A stretch of DNA of 64,000 bases from UBA4417 sp031550085 (GCA_031550085.1 JAVBOY010000022.1:1-64000); one strand, 5' to 3'; positions 43,691-52,838 are shown, numbered from the stretch's first letter. The notes: generated by a model from the sequence alone, not told the origin. A program made the numbers and translations.

Positions 43691-44059
43691 GTTTTTTTAT
43701 ATAAAATTTTAAATTACAGTGAGTTGTTAAGTTAGCGAGGAGGATTTCCTGTGTAGCGAAATTACATCTTTTTTCGGAATATACAAATTCCAGAGCATTC
43801 AAGCAAATAGAGAAGGGAAATGGCTCTGTTTCTGAGGCACAGTGGATTTTACTCGACTTGGTAGCCGGTAAACGATAGTGCTTTGAAAAGTTATCCTGAC
43901 AAGAAAGCAGAACTTTTGTACAAATTCCCTGGAACGGCGGGTGCAACGCACTCCCCGATTTTTAGTCTCGCAAAAAAAAGGAGTCTTATATTATAATCAG
44001 GATGTTTTTAATATTTTTGTATGGCAAATAGCTTCTAAATTATTTAAGAATTATCGTAT
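43691..44059. other. 369-base gap between the divergent ilvE and histidine kinase genes
   Basis: No gene is supported. On the minus strand TAATTTCG at about 43756 may be a weak -7 box for ilvE. On the plus strand TATTTTTG at 44012-44019 is the likely box for the histidine kinase. I looked for tmRNA, RNase P and SRP RNA signatures and found none. Confidence 0.5.
44012..44019 (+). promoter_or_regulatory. -7 box (TATTTTTG) for the histidine kinase gene
   Basis: TATTTTTG lies 41 bases before the ATG at 44060. No copy of the palindrome found at the response-regulator promoter precedes it. Confidence 0.5.
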
Positions 44060-47000
44060 ATGATGATAAGAATTACACCCCTTATATTGTTTTTATTTTT
44101 AGTCGTTCCGGTTTTTTCCCAGTCCTCTTCCGAGCTGGTTGATAAGTATTATTTGGTGAAAAATTATACGACTAAAGATGGTTTAGTAAATAATGAAGTC
44201 ATAGCAATTGAACAGGATAAACAGGGTTACATATGGTTCGGCACGCGGGTGGGAATTTCGCGCTTCGACGGAAGAGCGTTCAATAACAAGCTGATCCCGG
44301 CCATTTACCAAAATTTTTCAACGGCATCAACTCTTGAAAAGGACAATAACGGGAATTTGATTGCAACAGCATTGATGCAGGGCGTTTTTCTGGAACAAAA
44401 CGACGGAAGTTTCAAGCATTGCGCGGACTTTCCGTTACGTATCGGGCAAAATGCATACAGTTCGGCAAGGTGCTTGCCCGATGGAACCATCTTAGTAGGA
44501 GGGGGGAGTTCTATCTCTAAGATTGTTGGCGACAGTATAAAAGATATAGATGATTTTGGAGGGGACTTTATCTTGTTTGAAACGTTACAGTTGGATAAAC
44601 AGCAGAATATTTGGTTCGGGGGCGTCAAGGGGGCAGGAATTTTACAATTGGCTGATACCAATTCCAAGCTCTTGTTTATTTCCGAACTTAAAAACAAATG
44701 GGTGTGGAGTATACTTTTTGATGATCAGGGAAACCTGCATGTAGCAAGCACTCAGGGGTATTACCGGATTGAGTTTGAGCAACCGTTCCGTTGGGGTGGG
44801 AAGTACCGGGTTGTACAGCCTTTTGAAGAACTAAAGGATGTTTCCGTACGGAATGTTTATATCGATCAGGAAAAAAATGTTTGGATGTGTACTATGCCGG
44901 ACGGTGTATACCGTACCAAAGGCGACAGTATTACCCTGCATCTGACGGATAAAAACGGGTTGGCTTCTTCTTCCGTTTTGTCGATGTTGCAGGACCATGA
45001 AGGCAATTACTGGTTCGGTACTTTTAACGGCCTCAGCAAAATCGAAAATTTCGAGAATTATTCCATTTCGAGTGACGGAGAGCGTTTTAATGAGGCGGAC
45101 TGCATGCGGATGGATGATTTCGGGCGTATTTGGATGTGCTGTCGCAATAGTTTGGGCGTTTACAGGGATGGTAGCTTGTCGTTGCTGGATAAAAAGGGAA
45201 CGCCTTTAGGAAAAGGGGGGGTGATCGATGTGGTCATTGACGACAAATCTACCTTGTGGATCGTAAACGATTTAGGACTTTTTTCATTGCCATTGACCAA
45301 ACAATTGCCCGAATTGAAAAAAGCAAAACCAGAAGCGGATTTTTCAGGCTATGATATCCGGATGATTCATTCAATCCGTTGGGATGAAAGCGGAATCTGG
45401 ATTACGACCCGGAACAAGATATATCTGTATCAAAATAAACGATTGTATCCGGTCCGGTTTAATCATGCCGATTCTTCCCGTATGGTACCGAAAAGCATGC
45501 AACGGGATTCGTGGGGGAACTACTGGATCGGAGATTTTACCTATGGCCTGTACCGTGCAAAATTGGAAAAAGCAAAAGACGGTTCCATGATGCTCAACCA
45601 TGTGAAGGTTTACAGGTCGCAGAATGCAGATTCCTCCTTTGTTACCATTTGGATATTTCAAATCAAGGCAGATAATAAGAGTAATACGCTTTGGATGGCT
45701 TCGTATTATACCGGCATTTATAAATTGACCCTTGACAGCACGGGGGTAAAATCTTACAAATTATACTCCACCAGAAACGGTTTGTCAAGCAATATGGTAT
45801 TGGGGGTCAGTTTTGATGAGGAAGGACGTATTTGGGCCGCCTCGCAACAAGGGATGGATGTGATGAAACTCGTTTCCGGCGACAGCGTTCAGATAGATCG
45901 TTTGGGGCAGGAGAACGGAATTGAAGGGCAGGCCTACGATTTTCTTCAGGAGAAAGGGAAACTGTACGTTCTCACCGATGAAGGCATTTTTATTACGAAG
46001 GATCACTTGTTCAGTGATAAAAAGGCGGTATTGCCGAAGGTGACAATTTCCGGTTTCACGGTAAACGGGCGGCCCAATTCCTCGTTTTTGAATAAAGCGA
46101 ATAATATTGGGTTAAGTCATGAAGAAAATAATGTGGTCATTGAATTTTCGGCGATCACGTTTAAAAATGCCGAAAGCATCCTGTACCAATACAAACTGGA
46201 AGGGATCGACAAGAATTGGAGTGTCTTGTCTGCCCGGAATTTTGTGGAATATCCCTCCTTGCCGCCCGGAAACTACACTTTTAAAGTGCGGGCCTCGCGG
46301 GGAGACGAAAATTTCAGCGATGAGACAACCTTGTCATTCCGGATTTATCCCGTGTTTTACCGTACCGCCTGGTTTTACCTGTTGATCGGGCTGGGGGCGT
46401 TGGGCGTATTTTACTGGTTTTACCGCTACCGGATCCGCCAGGTAATCAAAATGGAACGTTTGCGAACGCATATTGCCGCCGACCTGCACGACGATATCGG
46501 CTCCACCCTGAGCAGCATCTCGCTGATGAGCGAAATGGCGCGGAGCAAAGGCCAACAGGCCAAACTGGCCGAAGTACTCGGTAAAATCGGCGACAACTCG
46601 CGCGAAGTGCTTAATTCGATGGACGATATTATCTGGTCGGTGAATCCACAGGACGACTCGTTGTCGAGCTTGATTGTGCGTTTGCGCGAATACGCCATTC
46701 CTGTTTGTGAATCGAAGGGAATCGACTTGTGCATGGATGTGGAAGAAGTTGCCAATAGCGCCCGGCTTGAAATGGAAGAACGGCGTAATATTTTCCTGAT
46801 CGTGAAAGAAGCCGTCAACAATGCCGCCAAATATTCGGGATGCACGATGCTTTCCATTCGATTTACCATCAATTACAAGCATTTGGAAGTAAGCATAACC
46901 GATAACGGCTGCGGGTTTGATCCGCAAGCCCCTACATCGCGGAACGGAGTCGCCAATATGGAACGCCGGGCTACCCTGATTGGAGGACAATTAACCATTA

Positions 47001-47062
47001 CTTCCGGAAAAGACGCAGGCACTACCATTTTGCTGAAAACCAAAAATCATATGCTTATATGA
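44060..47062 (+). CDS. Sensor histidine kinase with periplasmic two-component propeller (Reg_prop, Y_Y_Y, HisKA_3)
   Basis: A 1000-residue sensor. A signal sequence is followed by a periplasmic propeller of Reg_prop repeats (about 30-650; for example GYIWFGTRVGISRFDGR and GNYWFGTFNGLSKIENF), a Y_Y_Y domain (about 665-755, ending in PGNYTFKVRA) and a membrane helix (about 768-788). A HisKA_3 kinase then has His810 in DLHDDIGSTLSSISL, and the ATP-binding part has EAVNNAAKYSG, TDNGCGFDP and NGVANMERRATLIGG. The domain set fits a NarL-family partner, encoded just downstream. Unlike the hybrid HTCS sensors of Bacteroides the regulator is a separate protein. The stop codon lies within an operator-like palindrome. 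Confidence 0.95.
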   Translation: MMIRITPLILFLFLVVPVFSQSSSELVDKYYLVKNYTTKDGLVNNEVIAIEQDKQGYIWFGTRVGISRFDGRAFNNKLIPAIYQNFSTASTLEKDNNGNLIATALMQGVFLEQNDGSFKHCADFPLRIGQNAYSSARCLPDGTILVGGGSSISKIVGDSIKDIDDFGGDFILFETLQLDKQQNIWFGGVKGAGILQLADTNSKLLFISELKNKWVWSILFDDQGNLHVASTQGYYRIEFEQPFRWGGKYRVVQPFEELKDVSVRNVYIDQEKNVWMCTMPDGVYRTKGDSITLHLTDKNGLASSSVLSMLQDHEGNYWFGTFNGLSKIENFENYSISSDGERFNEADCMRMDDFGRIWMCCRNSLGVYRDGSLSLLDKKGTPLGKGGVIDVVIDDKSTLWIVNDLGLFSLPLTKQLPELKKAKPEADFSGYDIRMIHSIRWDESGIWITTRNKIYLYQNKRLYPVRFNHADSSRMVPKSMQRDSWGNYWIGDFTYGLYRAKLEKAKDGSMMLNHVKVYRSQNADSSFVTIWIFQIKADNKSNTLWMASYYTGIYKLTLDSTGVKSYKLYSTRNGLSSNMVLGVSFDEEGRIWAASQQGMDVMKLVSGDSVQIDRLGQENGIEGQAYDFLQEKGKLYVLTDEGIFITKDHLFSDKKAVLPKVTISGFTVNGRPNSSFLNKANNIGLSHEENNVVIEFSAITFKNAESILYQYKLEGIDKNWSVLSARNFVEYPSLPPGNYTFKVRASRGDENFSDETTLSFRIYPVFYRTAWFYLLIGLGALGVFYWFYRYRIRQVIKMERLRTHIAADLHDDIGSTLSSISLMSEMARSKGQQAKLAEVLGKIGDNSREVLNSMDDIIWSVNPQDDSLSSLIVRLREYAIPVCESKGIDLCMDVEEVANSARLEMEERRNIFLIVKEAVNNAAKYSGCTMLSIRFTINYKHLEVSITDNGCGFDPQAPTSRNGVANMERRATLIGGQLTITSGKDAGTTILLKTKNHMLI

Positions 47063-47065
47063 TTT
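47044..47065. promoter_or_regulatory. Operator-like palindrome, site 1 (upstream of the response regulator)
   Basis: Perfect 9-bp inverted repeat AAATCATAT-GCTT-ATATGATTT. It overlaps the histidine kinase stop codon and ends 20 bases before the box TACCTTTG of the response-regulator promoter. A second copy at 47826-47847 has the same position relative to another promoter box. Confidence 0.7.
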
Positions 47066-47085
47066 ACAGGGGAGCAAGTACCTGC

Positions 47086-47093
47086 TACCTTTG
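47086..47093 (+). promoter_or_regulatory. -7 box (TACCTTTG) for the response regulator
   Basis: TACCTTTG is a perfect match, 15 bases before ATG 47109, so the regulator can be transcribed apart from the kinase. Confidence 0.65.
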
Positions 47094-47108
47094 GTGAAAA
47101 ATAAAGTA

Positions 47109-47741
47109 ATGTCTATAAAAATATCCATATACGATGATAACACTGCGTTACTTGAAAGTTTATCTTACTTGATACGTGGTACCGAGGGCTTTGAACTTTG
47201 TTGCGCTTTACCTAATGCAGCGAACATCTTATCTGATTGCAAAACCAATGGTCCGGATGTCATCTTGATGGATATCGACATGCCCGGCTTATCCGGCATT
47301 GAAGCCACCCTGTTGGTTAAGAACACTTATCCGGAGGTCAACGTGATGATGTTGACCGTGTTCGAAGACAAAAGCAAAATTTTTGACGCCTTGTGTGCCG
47401 GGGCAACCGGTTATCTGCTCAAGAAAACCTCTTCCATGCAGATCATCGAAGCCATTGTGGAACTTCACAAAGGCGGATCACCCATGAGCAGCGGAATTGC
47501 CCGGAAAGTACTGGAATATTTTACCAAACCCGTCAACTCTCAAGATAAATATCAGTTGACCCCGCGAGAGCTCGAAGTGCTGCAACGCCTGCTGGTTGGC
47601 GACAGCTATAAAATGGTTGCCGATGCCTGTTGCATCAGCATTGGAACAGTGTATACCCACATAAACAATATTTACAAGAAATTACAAGTCAATTCCAAAT
47701 CCGAAGCCGTTATCAAGGCCATCAAAGAGCGCTTGGTGTAA
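47109..47741 (+). CDS. NarL/FixJ-type response regulator
   Basis: A 210-residue regulator. The receiver domain (1-122) has the acidic pair at Asp9-Asp10, phosphoacceptor Asp55 in VILMDIDMPG, the switch Thr in MMLTVFED and Lys in LLKKTSS. The LuxR-type helix-turn-helix (about 148-205) has QLTPRELEVLQRLLVGDSYKMVADAC and GTVYTHINNIYKKL. It is the obvious partner of the HisKA_3 kinase 46 bases upstream. ATG 47109 is preferred to TTG 47091, which is part of the promoter box. Dimeric palindromes at 47044 and 47826 are candidate binding sites. Confidence 0.95.
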   Translation: MSIKISIYDDNTALLESLSYLIRGTEGFELCCALPNAANILSDCKTNGPDVILMDIDMPGLSGIEATLLVKNTYPEVNVMMLTVFEDKSKIFDALCAGATGYLLKKTSSMQIIEAIVELHKGGSPMSSGIARKVLEYFTKPVNSQDKYQLTPRELEVLQRLLVGDSYKMVADACCISIGTVYTHINNIYKKLQVNSKSEAVIKAIKERLV

Positions 47742-47825
47742 TTTCTTTTCTTCGACATTTTAGCCCTGCTTCTTTAGGGATCTTTCCCCTAGATTTGTTT
47801 TTCCTTTTGTTGCGGAAAGCATAAA

Positions 47826-47847
47826 AAATCATATGATTATATGATTG
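47826..47847. promoter_or_regulatory. Operator-like palindrome, site 2 (downstream of the response regulator)
   Basis: AATCATAT-GATT-ATATGATT, an 8-bp perfect inverted repeat differing from site 1 at one spacer base and one outer base. It ends 20 bases before the box TACTTTTG, the same spacing as site 1, although the 20 bases between are unrelated. Confidence 0.7.
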
Positions 47848-47867
47848 AAAACGCTTGATCGAAACTC

Positions 47868-47875
47868 TACTTTTG
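47868..47875 (+). promoter_or_regulatory. -7 box (TACTTTTG) controlled by site 2
   Basis: TACTTTTG matches TAnnTTTG. The right arm of the palindrome overlaps the expected -33 element. Transcription would begin near 47882, just before a small ORF. Confidence 0.6.
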
Positions 47876-47889
47876 TCTCAACGAAAACA

Positions 47890-47979
47890 ATGGTAACCAG
47901 CCAAACATTTAGCTTATACATTGTCAAACAGTTCCAAATCATACCATACATATGGAAAATGGCGTTCCGGAAAGCGTAA
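47890..47979 (+). CDS. Candidate 29-residue small protein behind the site-2 promoter
   Basis: ATG at 47890 opens 29 codons ending at TAA 47977-47979. The peptide has a hydrophobic and aromatic middle (IVKQFQIIPYIWKMAF) and a basic end. It is the first ATG after the predicted transcription start. There is no homology evidence, so it may be only a leader ORF. The remainder of the gap to 48299 (about 320 bases) shows no gene and would be a long 5' leader of the next gene. Confidence 0.3.
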   Translation: MVTSQTFSLYIVKQFQIIPYIWKMAFRKA

Positions 47980-48298
47980 CAAAACGGGGATGAATGGCGC
48001 CATGACAAGTTTGGTTTGTGTTACAAAAGGAAATAACAGGAACGTATTGAGCCAATAAGAGCATCTCAGCGCAAAAAAGAGGTAACACATGCGCCTTTGC
48101 CTTCAACACGATTCATTAGAAAGCTTATTTGTGGTACACGCTTTTTAATGAAAATCGATGAATAGCCGTATTGATAATCGTTGTTCCATAAGGTTGGTGC
48201 CGTGTAGGGATGCTCTTTATTGGTTTTTTATTAGTGGAATTAAATCGATTAATTATCCAATTAAAATTTAATATAAAAATAACTATTAAAACTAACGT

Positions 48299-49315
48299 AT
48301 GATGAAAAATTTACTTTTACTAATCGTAGTTATCGCCTTAACAGGCCTTGCAAGTTGCAAAAAAGAAAAAAAAGAAGACCCCAAGGAAATTACTACCGTT
48401 TACATGGCCGGCTACGAAATTGTCAATGGCAAATGGATTGGCACTTTGTGGAAAAATGATACTGCTATACGCATTACGGCTCCCCTCTCGAATGCCGAAC
48501 TCAAATCGGTATTTGTTTCGGGCAATGATGTATATGTTGCAGGGAATGAGCTTAGTGGGAGTAAACAGGTGGCCAAATACTGGAAAAATGGCACGGCTAC
48601 TCCGCTTAGCGATGGAACTATGGACGAATTTGCTACCGATATTTTCGTTTCTGGTACCGATGTTTTTGTTTCGGGCTACAGTTCGGACGGGGCTGACACA
48701 AGAGCCGAATATTGGAAAAATCAAACTGTTACCAAGCTTACCGCTGCGGGCCTTAAATGCAAAGCATATTCCATTTTTGTTTCAGGCTCCGATGTATATG
48801 TAGCAGGCTCTGTTTTGGCGGGAATAGTATGTCATTGGAAAAATGGAACAGTAGTGAGTTACGGGACTCTCGCAGGCGAAGCTAAAGACATTTGTGCAGT
48901 GGGTAGCGATGTTTATGTTGCCGGGTACCAAGTTGGAGCGGAAATGGAACAAGACAAAGCTGTATGCTGGAAAAACGTAGCAAACTATTTTTCTACTTCC
49001 GGACAATGGGAAAGTGACGGCAATGCCCTATGTGTTGTTGGAAATGACCTGTATGTTGCAGGCTATGAGTCTGATGGAGTAACAAAGACTGCCTTGTATT
49101 GGAAAAATGGCACGCAGGTTCGTCTTACCGATGGAACCGGCAATGCTTGCGCCACCGGTATAACCGTAGTAGGCAACGATGTGTATGTATCCGGCTATGA
49201 ATACAAAGGAACTAAAAAGGTAGCCAAATATTGGAAAAACGGTGTTGCCAAGTCTCTTACCGACGGCTCAGATGATGCTGTGGTAAATGCTATTTATGTT
49301 GTTACTACCAAATAG
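48299..49315 (+). CDS. Lipoprotein with seven propeller-like repeats
   Basis: A 338-residue protein. The lipobox TGLASC (Cys20) is followed by a Lys/Glu-rich linker and about seven repeats of 40-45 residues with the consensus VVGNDVYVAGYE..G...AKYWKNGT...LTDGT..A.A..I. Seven such units would close a beta-propeller. No catalytic motif is seen. It is probably attached to the outer membrane and exposed. It is the first long gene after the site-2 promoter, so it is a candidate target of the response regulator. ATG 48302 is an equally good start. Confidence 0.75.
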   Translation: MMKNLLLLIVVIALTGLASCKKEKKEDPKEITTVYMAGYEIVNGKWIGTLWKNDTAIRITAPLSNAELKSVFVSGNDVYVAGNELSGSKQVAKYWKNGTATPLSDGTMDEFATDIFVSGTDVFVSGYSSDGADTRAEYWKNQTVTKLTAAGLKCKAYSIFVSGSDVYVAGSVLAGIVCHWKNGTVVSYGTLAGEAKDICAVGSDVYVAGYQVGAEMEQDKAVCWKNVANYFSTSGQWESDGNALCVVGNDLYVAGYESDGVTKTALYWKNGTQVRLTDGTGNACATGITVVGNDVYVSGYEYKGTKKVAKYWKNGVAKSLTDGSDDAVVNAIYVVTTK

Positions 49316-49638
49316 TTTAAGATAAATTTACCACCAATAACTTGATTGTAAATTACATGTGTCTTTTTATTTTTTTAATTGTAATGCTTTTCCATTACTT
49401 GGGCGATGAGAGAACCTCGCAGTTCTTCGACAAAAACCGCGAGGTTCTCAGTTGCCTTTCCCAGTCTACGTGATAATTAGGTGGGTATGAAAATATCATT
49501 GGGATGCATATCCTGTTGAACTATATTCTGAAAAATGAACACTTCCGGTTTTGTATCAGCATAACTAGTTTTACAAGATAATCAACCACCTCAGGCATAT
49601 CAAAAAACAAACAAATCAATTAATTAAAAATTATTATC
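49316..49638. other. 323-base gap with a perfect 11-bp inverted repeat
   Basis: GAGAACCTCGC (49410-49420) and GCGAGGTTCTC (49439-49449) form a perfect inverted repeat with an 18-base loop and no following U run, so it may be a weak terminator or a processing signal. Nothing else is seen. Confidence 0.5.
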
Positions 49639-50205
49639 ATGAAAAAATTAACGTACCTTTTTATTGCAGTGCTTACAGCAATTTGTTTCTCCGCTTGCGA
49701 AGATTTAAAATCCGAATTGGACCAAAATGTGGACGCCAATCTTGTAAATGAAGAATTTGAAATTCCTACGGAACCGCTTGGGCTATTTCATCTGGCAAAA
49801 GGAATTGAATCAACGGCTGTAGATGGAAAACTGATATTCAGCAAGGAAAATATCGACATCATGGAGCTCGTTAAGCAGTACGCCAGCGGCGCCATTACCG
49901 TGAAATCGGCAGAAATCAAATCTATTCTGATGTCGCTAAGCGACCCGGATGCTGACTTAACCGTATTCAAAAACATGGGGAAAGTGAGTTGCTACCTATC
50001 AACTCCTGAAGACCCGGCATTACAGCTTATCGCCTCTACGCAAATCACCGACAGGCAAATCAGCTTTAACATCAACATGGCAAATGTAACATCATTGCTC
50101 ACAAAAAAATCGGTCAATGTTTACATCTATGCCGACAATTGCCCTGCAGTAAGATTGAAAGCGCAACTCAAAATCACAACAAAACTAAAAGTTGGGCTTA
50201 AGTAA
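49639..50205 (+). CDS. Small lipoprotein of unknown function
   Basis: A 188-residue protein with signal and lipobox CFSAC (Cys20). The body alternates helices and strands (for example NIDIMELVKQYASGAITVKSAEIK and QLIASTQITDRQISFNINMANV) and ends in strands with a basic tail. I recognise no family. It lies 90 bases upstream of the repeat-rich T9SS cargo gene in the same direction and is probably expressed with it. Confidence 0.7.
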   Translation: MKKLTYLFIAVLTAICFSACEDLKSELDQNVDANLVNEEFEIPTEPLGLFHLAKGIESTAVDGKLIFSKENIDIMELVKQYASGAITVKSAEIKSILMSLSDPDADLTVFKNMGKVSCYLSTPEDPALQLIASTQITDRQISFNINMANVTSLLTKKSVNVYIYADNCPAVRLKAQLKITTKLKVGLK

Positions 50206-50295
50206 GGAATGAAACAAATGGGAATTTGCAGCATTGCAAAACGGACACCACATTTTAGACAAAAAAATAAAGCAGTGAATACAAATACAGAAAAA

Positions 50296-51924
50296 ATGAA
50301 AACAAAATTTACATTACTTATTTTGTGTTTTTGCGTCTTTGGATTTTTTAGCTCCCAAGCGCAACAGCCGGGAAATCCCACCCGGATAAAAAACACTTCG
50401 GGCGACTGGTTCGAACCGGATACCATTACCGTTTTTAATCAAGACGGAACGAATAACGATCGGGCCATTTATACATACAATGCCAAAGGACAACTGTTGA
50501 CCGCCCTGTTCGAAATATGGAATACCGGCGCCTGGGCTTGGGTAAAGACTTCTATGCAAACCAATACCTACGATGCCAACGGAAACCAACTCACGTTCCT
50601 TTACCAATCGTGGAGCACCGGTACTTGGCAAAATGTCATGCGCTCAACTTACACTTACAACGCCGATAACAAAGTTTTGAGCCGTGTCCATGAAGGATGG
50701 ACTTCCGGCGCCTGGGTCGGGCAGTACCGGTACACGTATACTTACGATGCAAACGGATACATTCAAACCGATTTGTCAGAAAACTGGGTGAGCGGGGCGT
50801 GGCAAGGCTCCAAGCGAATGAGTTATACAAACGATGCTTCCGGGCAACACTTGGTATCTGTATATGAGTCGTGGATTTCCGGTAACTGGATAAACACCGA
50901 CCGGACTACCAAAACTTACGATGCCACGGGAAATACCCTGACACGTATTGATGAGAAGTTCCAGGCAAGCACTTGGGTTAACGTTGCCCGGACAACCAAC
51001 ACGTATAATGCCAATGGCAGTAAATTGACGGAATTGGTGGAAAATTGGGTGTCGGGCGCTTGGGTGAATTCTACCCGTTGGACAAGCACATACACTGTAA
51101 CCGGCCAGGAACTGACTTTTGTGTCCGAACGATGGATATCCGGAACCTGGGTGGGTGACCGGAGCGTAACGCATACCTATAACGCCGCAGGAAAAGAATT
51201 GACGCGCTTAGAAGAAAACTGGCAGGGAGGCGCCTGGATAAATAGCAATAAAAGAACCAAAACCTATGATGCCCACAATAATTGTCTTACGGATATATAT
51301 GTAAAATGGACATCCGGAGTTTGGGAAAATAGTACGCGTGCAACCTATACCTATGATGCCTCCGACCACATGCTTTCAAACCTTGGGGAAGCATGGGTTT
51401 CGGGCGCCTGGATAAACCAAGCGAGGTACCGGTACACTTATTTGCCGAACGGAAACCAACTAACATCAACGTTTGAAGCCTGGAGTAGCGGCGCCTGGGA
51501 ACAATGGTATACCTATACATACAGCTACGATAGCTACAACAACTGCACGTATATTGTGATGGAAAAAGGTGGAAGCGATGATGTATATTTTCTTTATAAT
51601 AACGGGGCAAGCGAAGGTACGGTCTCTCCTGATGCGGACAGCCGAATTCAGATTTCATACAAAAAAATCGAAAACCATGCTTGGGGCGTTACCGAAAACA
51701 AAGCAGAACACATTAAATGTTATCCTAATCCCACGACGGGAGAATTGAAAATCGAAAGCGGTGATGTGAATGTAACGGATGTGAAGGTATACGATTTGTC
51801 GGGCAAATTGGTCTTTGAAACCAAAGAATCCCGTTTGGATATCGGAACATTGTCCTCAGGCGTTTACCTTTTGCAAATGCAGACCGATGGCGGTACAGCA
51901 AACTTAAAGATCGTGAAACGTTAG
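50296..51924 (+). CDS. T9SS cargo protein with twelve tandem 29-residue repeats
   Basis: A 542-residue protein. After a signal peptide ending near SQAQ come 12 contiguous units of exactly 29 residues (about 50510-51550), with consensus W.SGAWVNS.R.T.TYDA.GN.LT.L.E. They resemble the YD/Rhs type of beta repeat. A short linker leads to a type A sorting domain: YPNPTTGELKIE, VYDLSGKLVFET and LSSGVYLLQMQT. The protein should be exported by the Sec and type IX systems and fixed at the surface or released. The start at 50296 gives the signal peptide; the longer frame from 50209 is not signal-like. A strong terminator follows. Confidence 0.88.
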   Translation: MKTKFTLLILCFCVFGFFSSQAQQPGNPTRIKNTSGDWFEPDTITVFNQDGTNNDRAIYTYNAKGQLLTALFEIWNTGAWAWVKTSMQTNTYDANGNQLTFLYQSWSTGTWQNVMRSTYTYNADNKVLSRVHEGWTSGAWVGQYRYTYTYDANGYIQTDLSENWVSGAWQGSKRMSYTNDASGQHLVSVYESWISGNWINTDRTTKTYDATGNTLTRIDEKFQASTWVNVARTTNTYNANGSKLTELVENWVSGAWVNSTRWTSTYTVTGQELTFVSERWISGTWVGDRSVTHTYNAAGKELTRLEENWQGGAWINSNKRTKTYDAHNNCLTDIYVKWTSGVWENSTRATYTYDASDHMLSNLGEAWVSGAWINQARYRYTYLPNGNQLTSTFEAWSSGAWEQWYTYTYSYDSYNNCTYIVMEKGGSDDVYFLYNNGASEGTVSPDADSRIQISYKKIENHAWGVTENKAEHIKCYPNPTTGELKIESGDVNVTDVKVYDLSGKLVFETKESRLDIGTLSSGVYLLQMQTDGGTANLKIVKR

Positions 51925-51948
51925 TGTTTTCTTGTTAATAGTGTGGTT

Positions 51949-51994
51949 AACGGCGGACATTCCCCAAACAGGAATTGTCCGCCGTTCCTTTTTT
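51949..51994 (+). terminator. Terminator after the T9SS cargo gene
   Basis: AACGGCGGACA/TGTCCGCCGTT pairs over 11 bp, with an inner TTCC/GGAA, followed by CCTTTTTTATG. Confidence 0.9.
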
Positions 51995-52211
51995 ATGCGG
52001 AATAAGGAGCGGCATTCGATAAAACCGAAGCAGGAAGGAAACAATTTCAAAACGGAAAAACAAAAACTTTCATAAATAGCCGTTCGGATTGAAAAAAGTT
52101 TTAAAATTGCACGCTATTTGTAACCATACCCCCAATAAGCTACGATATTTAGTAGATTAGAAATAAATAATTGACAAAAAGCTCGTTTGAAACCATTAAC
52201 CGGACGAAATC

Positions 52212-52838
52212 ATGCCTTTAATTACCGATTCCCATTTACGGACTTTTGTTGAAGCGGCCCATCGCATCGGAACCCATCAATTGCTGATTTGTTCCAGCGG
52301 AAACCTTTCGTGGCGCATCGCCGAAAACCATATATTAATCACCCAAACCGGCTCGTGGTTGCCTTATCTGAGCAAAGACCAAATTTGCATTGCCCAGCTC
52401 GAAGACGGAAAAGTATTGAACAATGTACGGCCCTCCATGGATAGTGGTTTTCATTTCGGAATTCTGAGGGAACGCAAGGATATTAATGTGGTTTTGCATT
52501 TCCAATCGCTTTATGCCACTACGTTGGCTTGTTTGCCTGATCCGCCCGCCAATTTCAATGTGATCAACGAAGTTCCTTTTGTAATCGGTCCCATTACCAG
52601 CTTGCCTTATGTTTGCCCCGGATCCCCGAAAATCGGAATTGAAGTGACGGCTGCCCTGCGGGACCATAATTTGGTGTTGCTTCAAAACCACGGGCAGGTG
52701 GTGGTCGGGAAAGACTTTAACGACGTTATCCAACGCGCCCTGTTTTTTGAATTGGCCTGCGGTATTATCATGCGTAGTCACGACAAAGCCATTCGCCTGA
52801 ACGAGGAACAAATCCAAGAGATGAAGAATTATATCTAA
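52212..52838 (+). CDS. Class II aldolase/adducin-like protein with altered metal site
   Basis: A 208-residue protein with the class II aldolase fold markers SSGNLSWRI, the substrate and metal region PSMDSGFHFGIL, the segment VVLHFQSLYATTLA and LLQNHGQVVVG. In active aldolases the second segment reads HxH and the preceding motif carries a catalytic Glu. Here one His is Gln (HFQ) and the Glu position is Asp. The third His is present. It may bind a metal weakly, have another activity or be non-catalytic. The gene is alone and converges with hsp20. Confidence 0.8.
   Translation: MPLITDSHLRTFVEAAHRIGTHQLLICSSGNLSWRIAENHILITQTGSWLPYLSKDQICIAQLEDGKVLNNVRPSMDSGFHFGILRERKDINVVLHFQSLYATTLACLPDPPANFNVINEVPFVIGPITSLPYVCPGSPKIGIEVTAALRDHNLVLLQNHGQVVVGKDFNDVIQRALFFELACGIIMRSHDKAIRLNEEQIQEMKNYI

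Noticed and set aside
43691..44059. Structured RNA (tmRNA, RNase P, 6S or SRP) in the ilvE-kinase gap
   Set aside because: No conserved core of these RNAs is visible; the gap is long but shows only weak promoter-like boxes.
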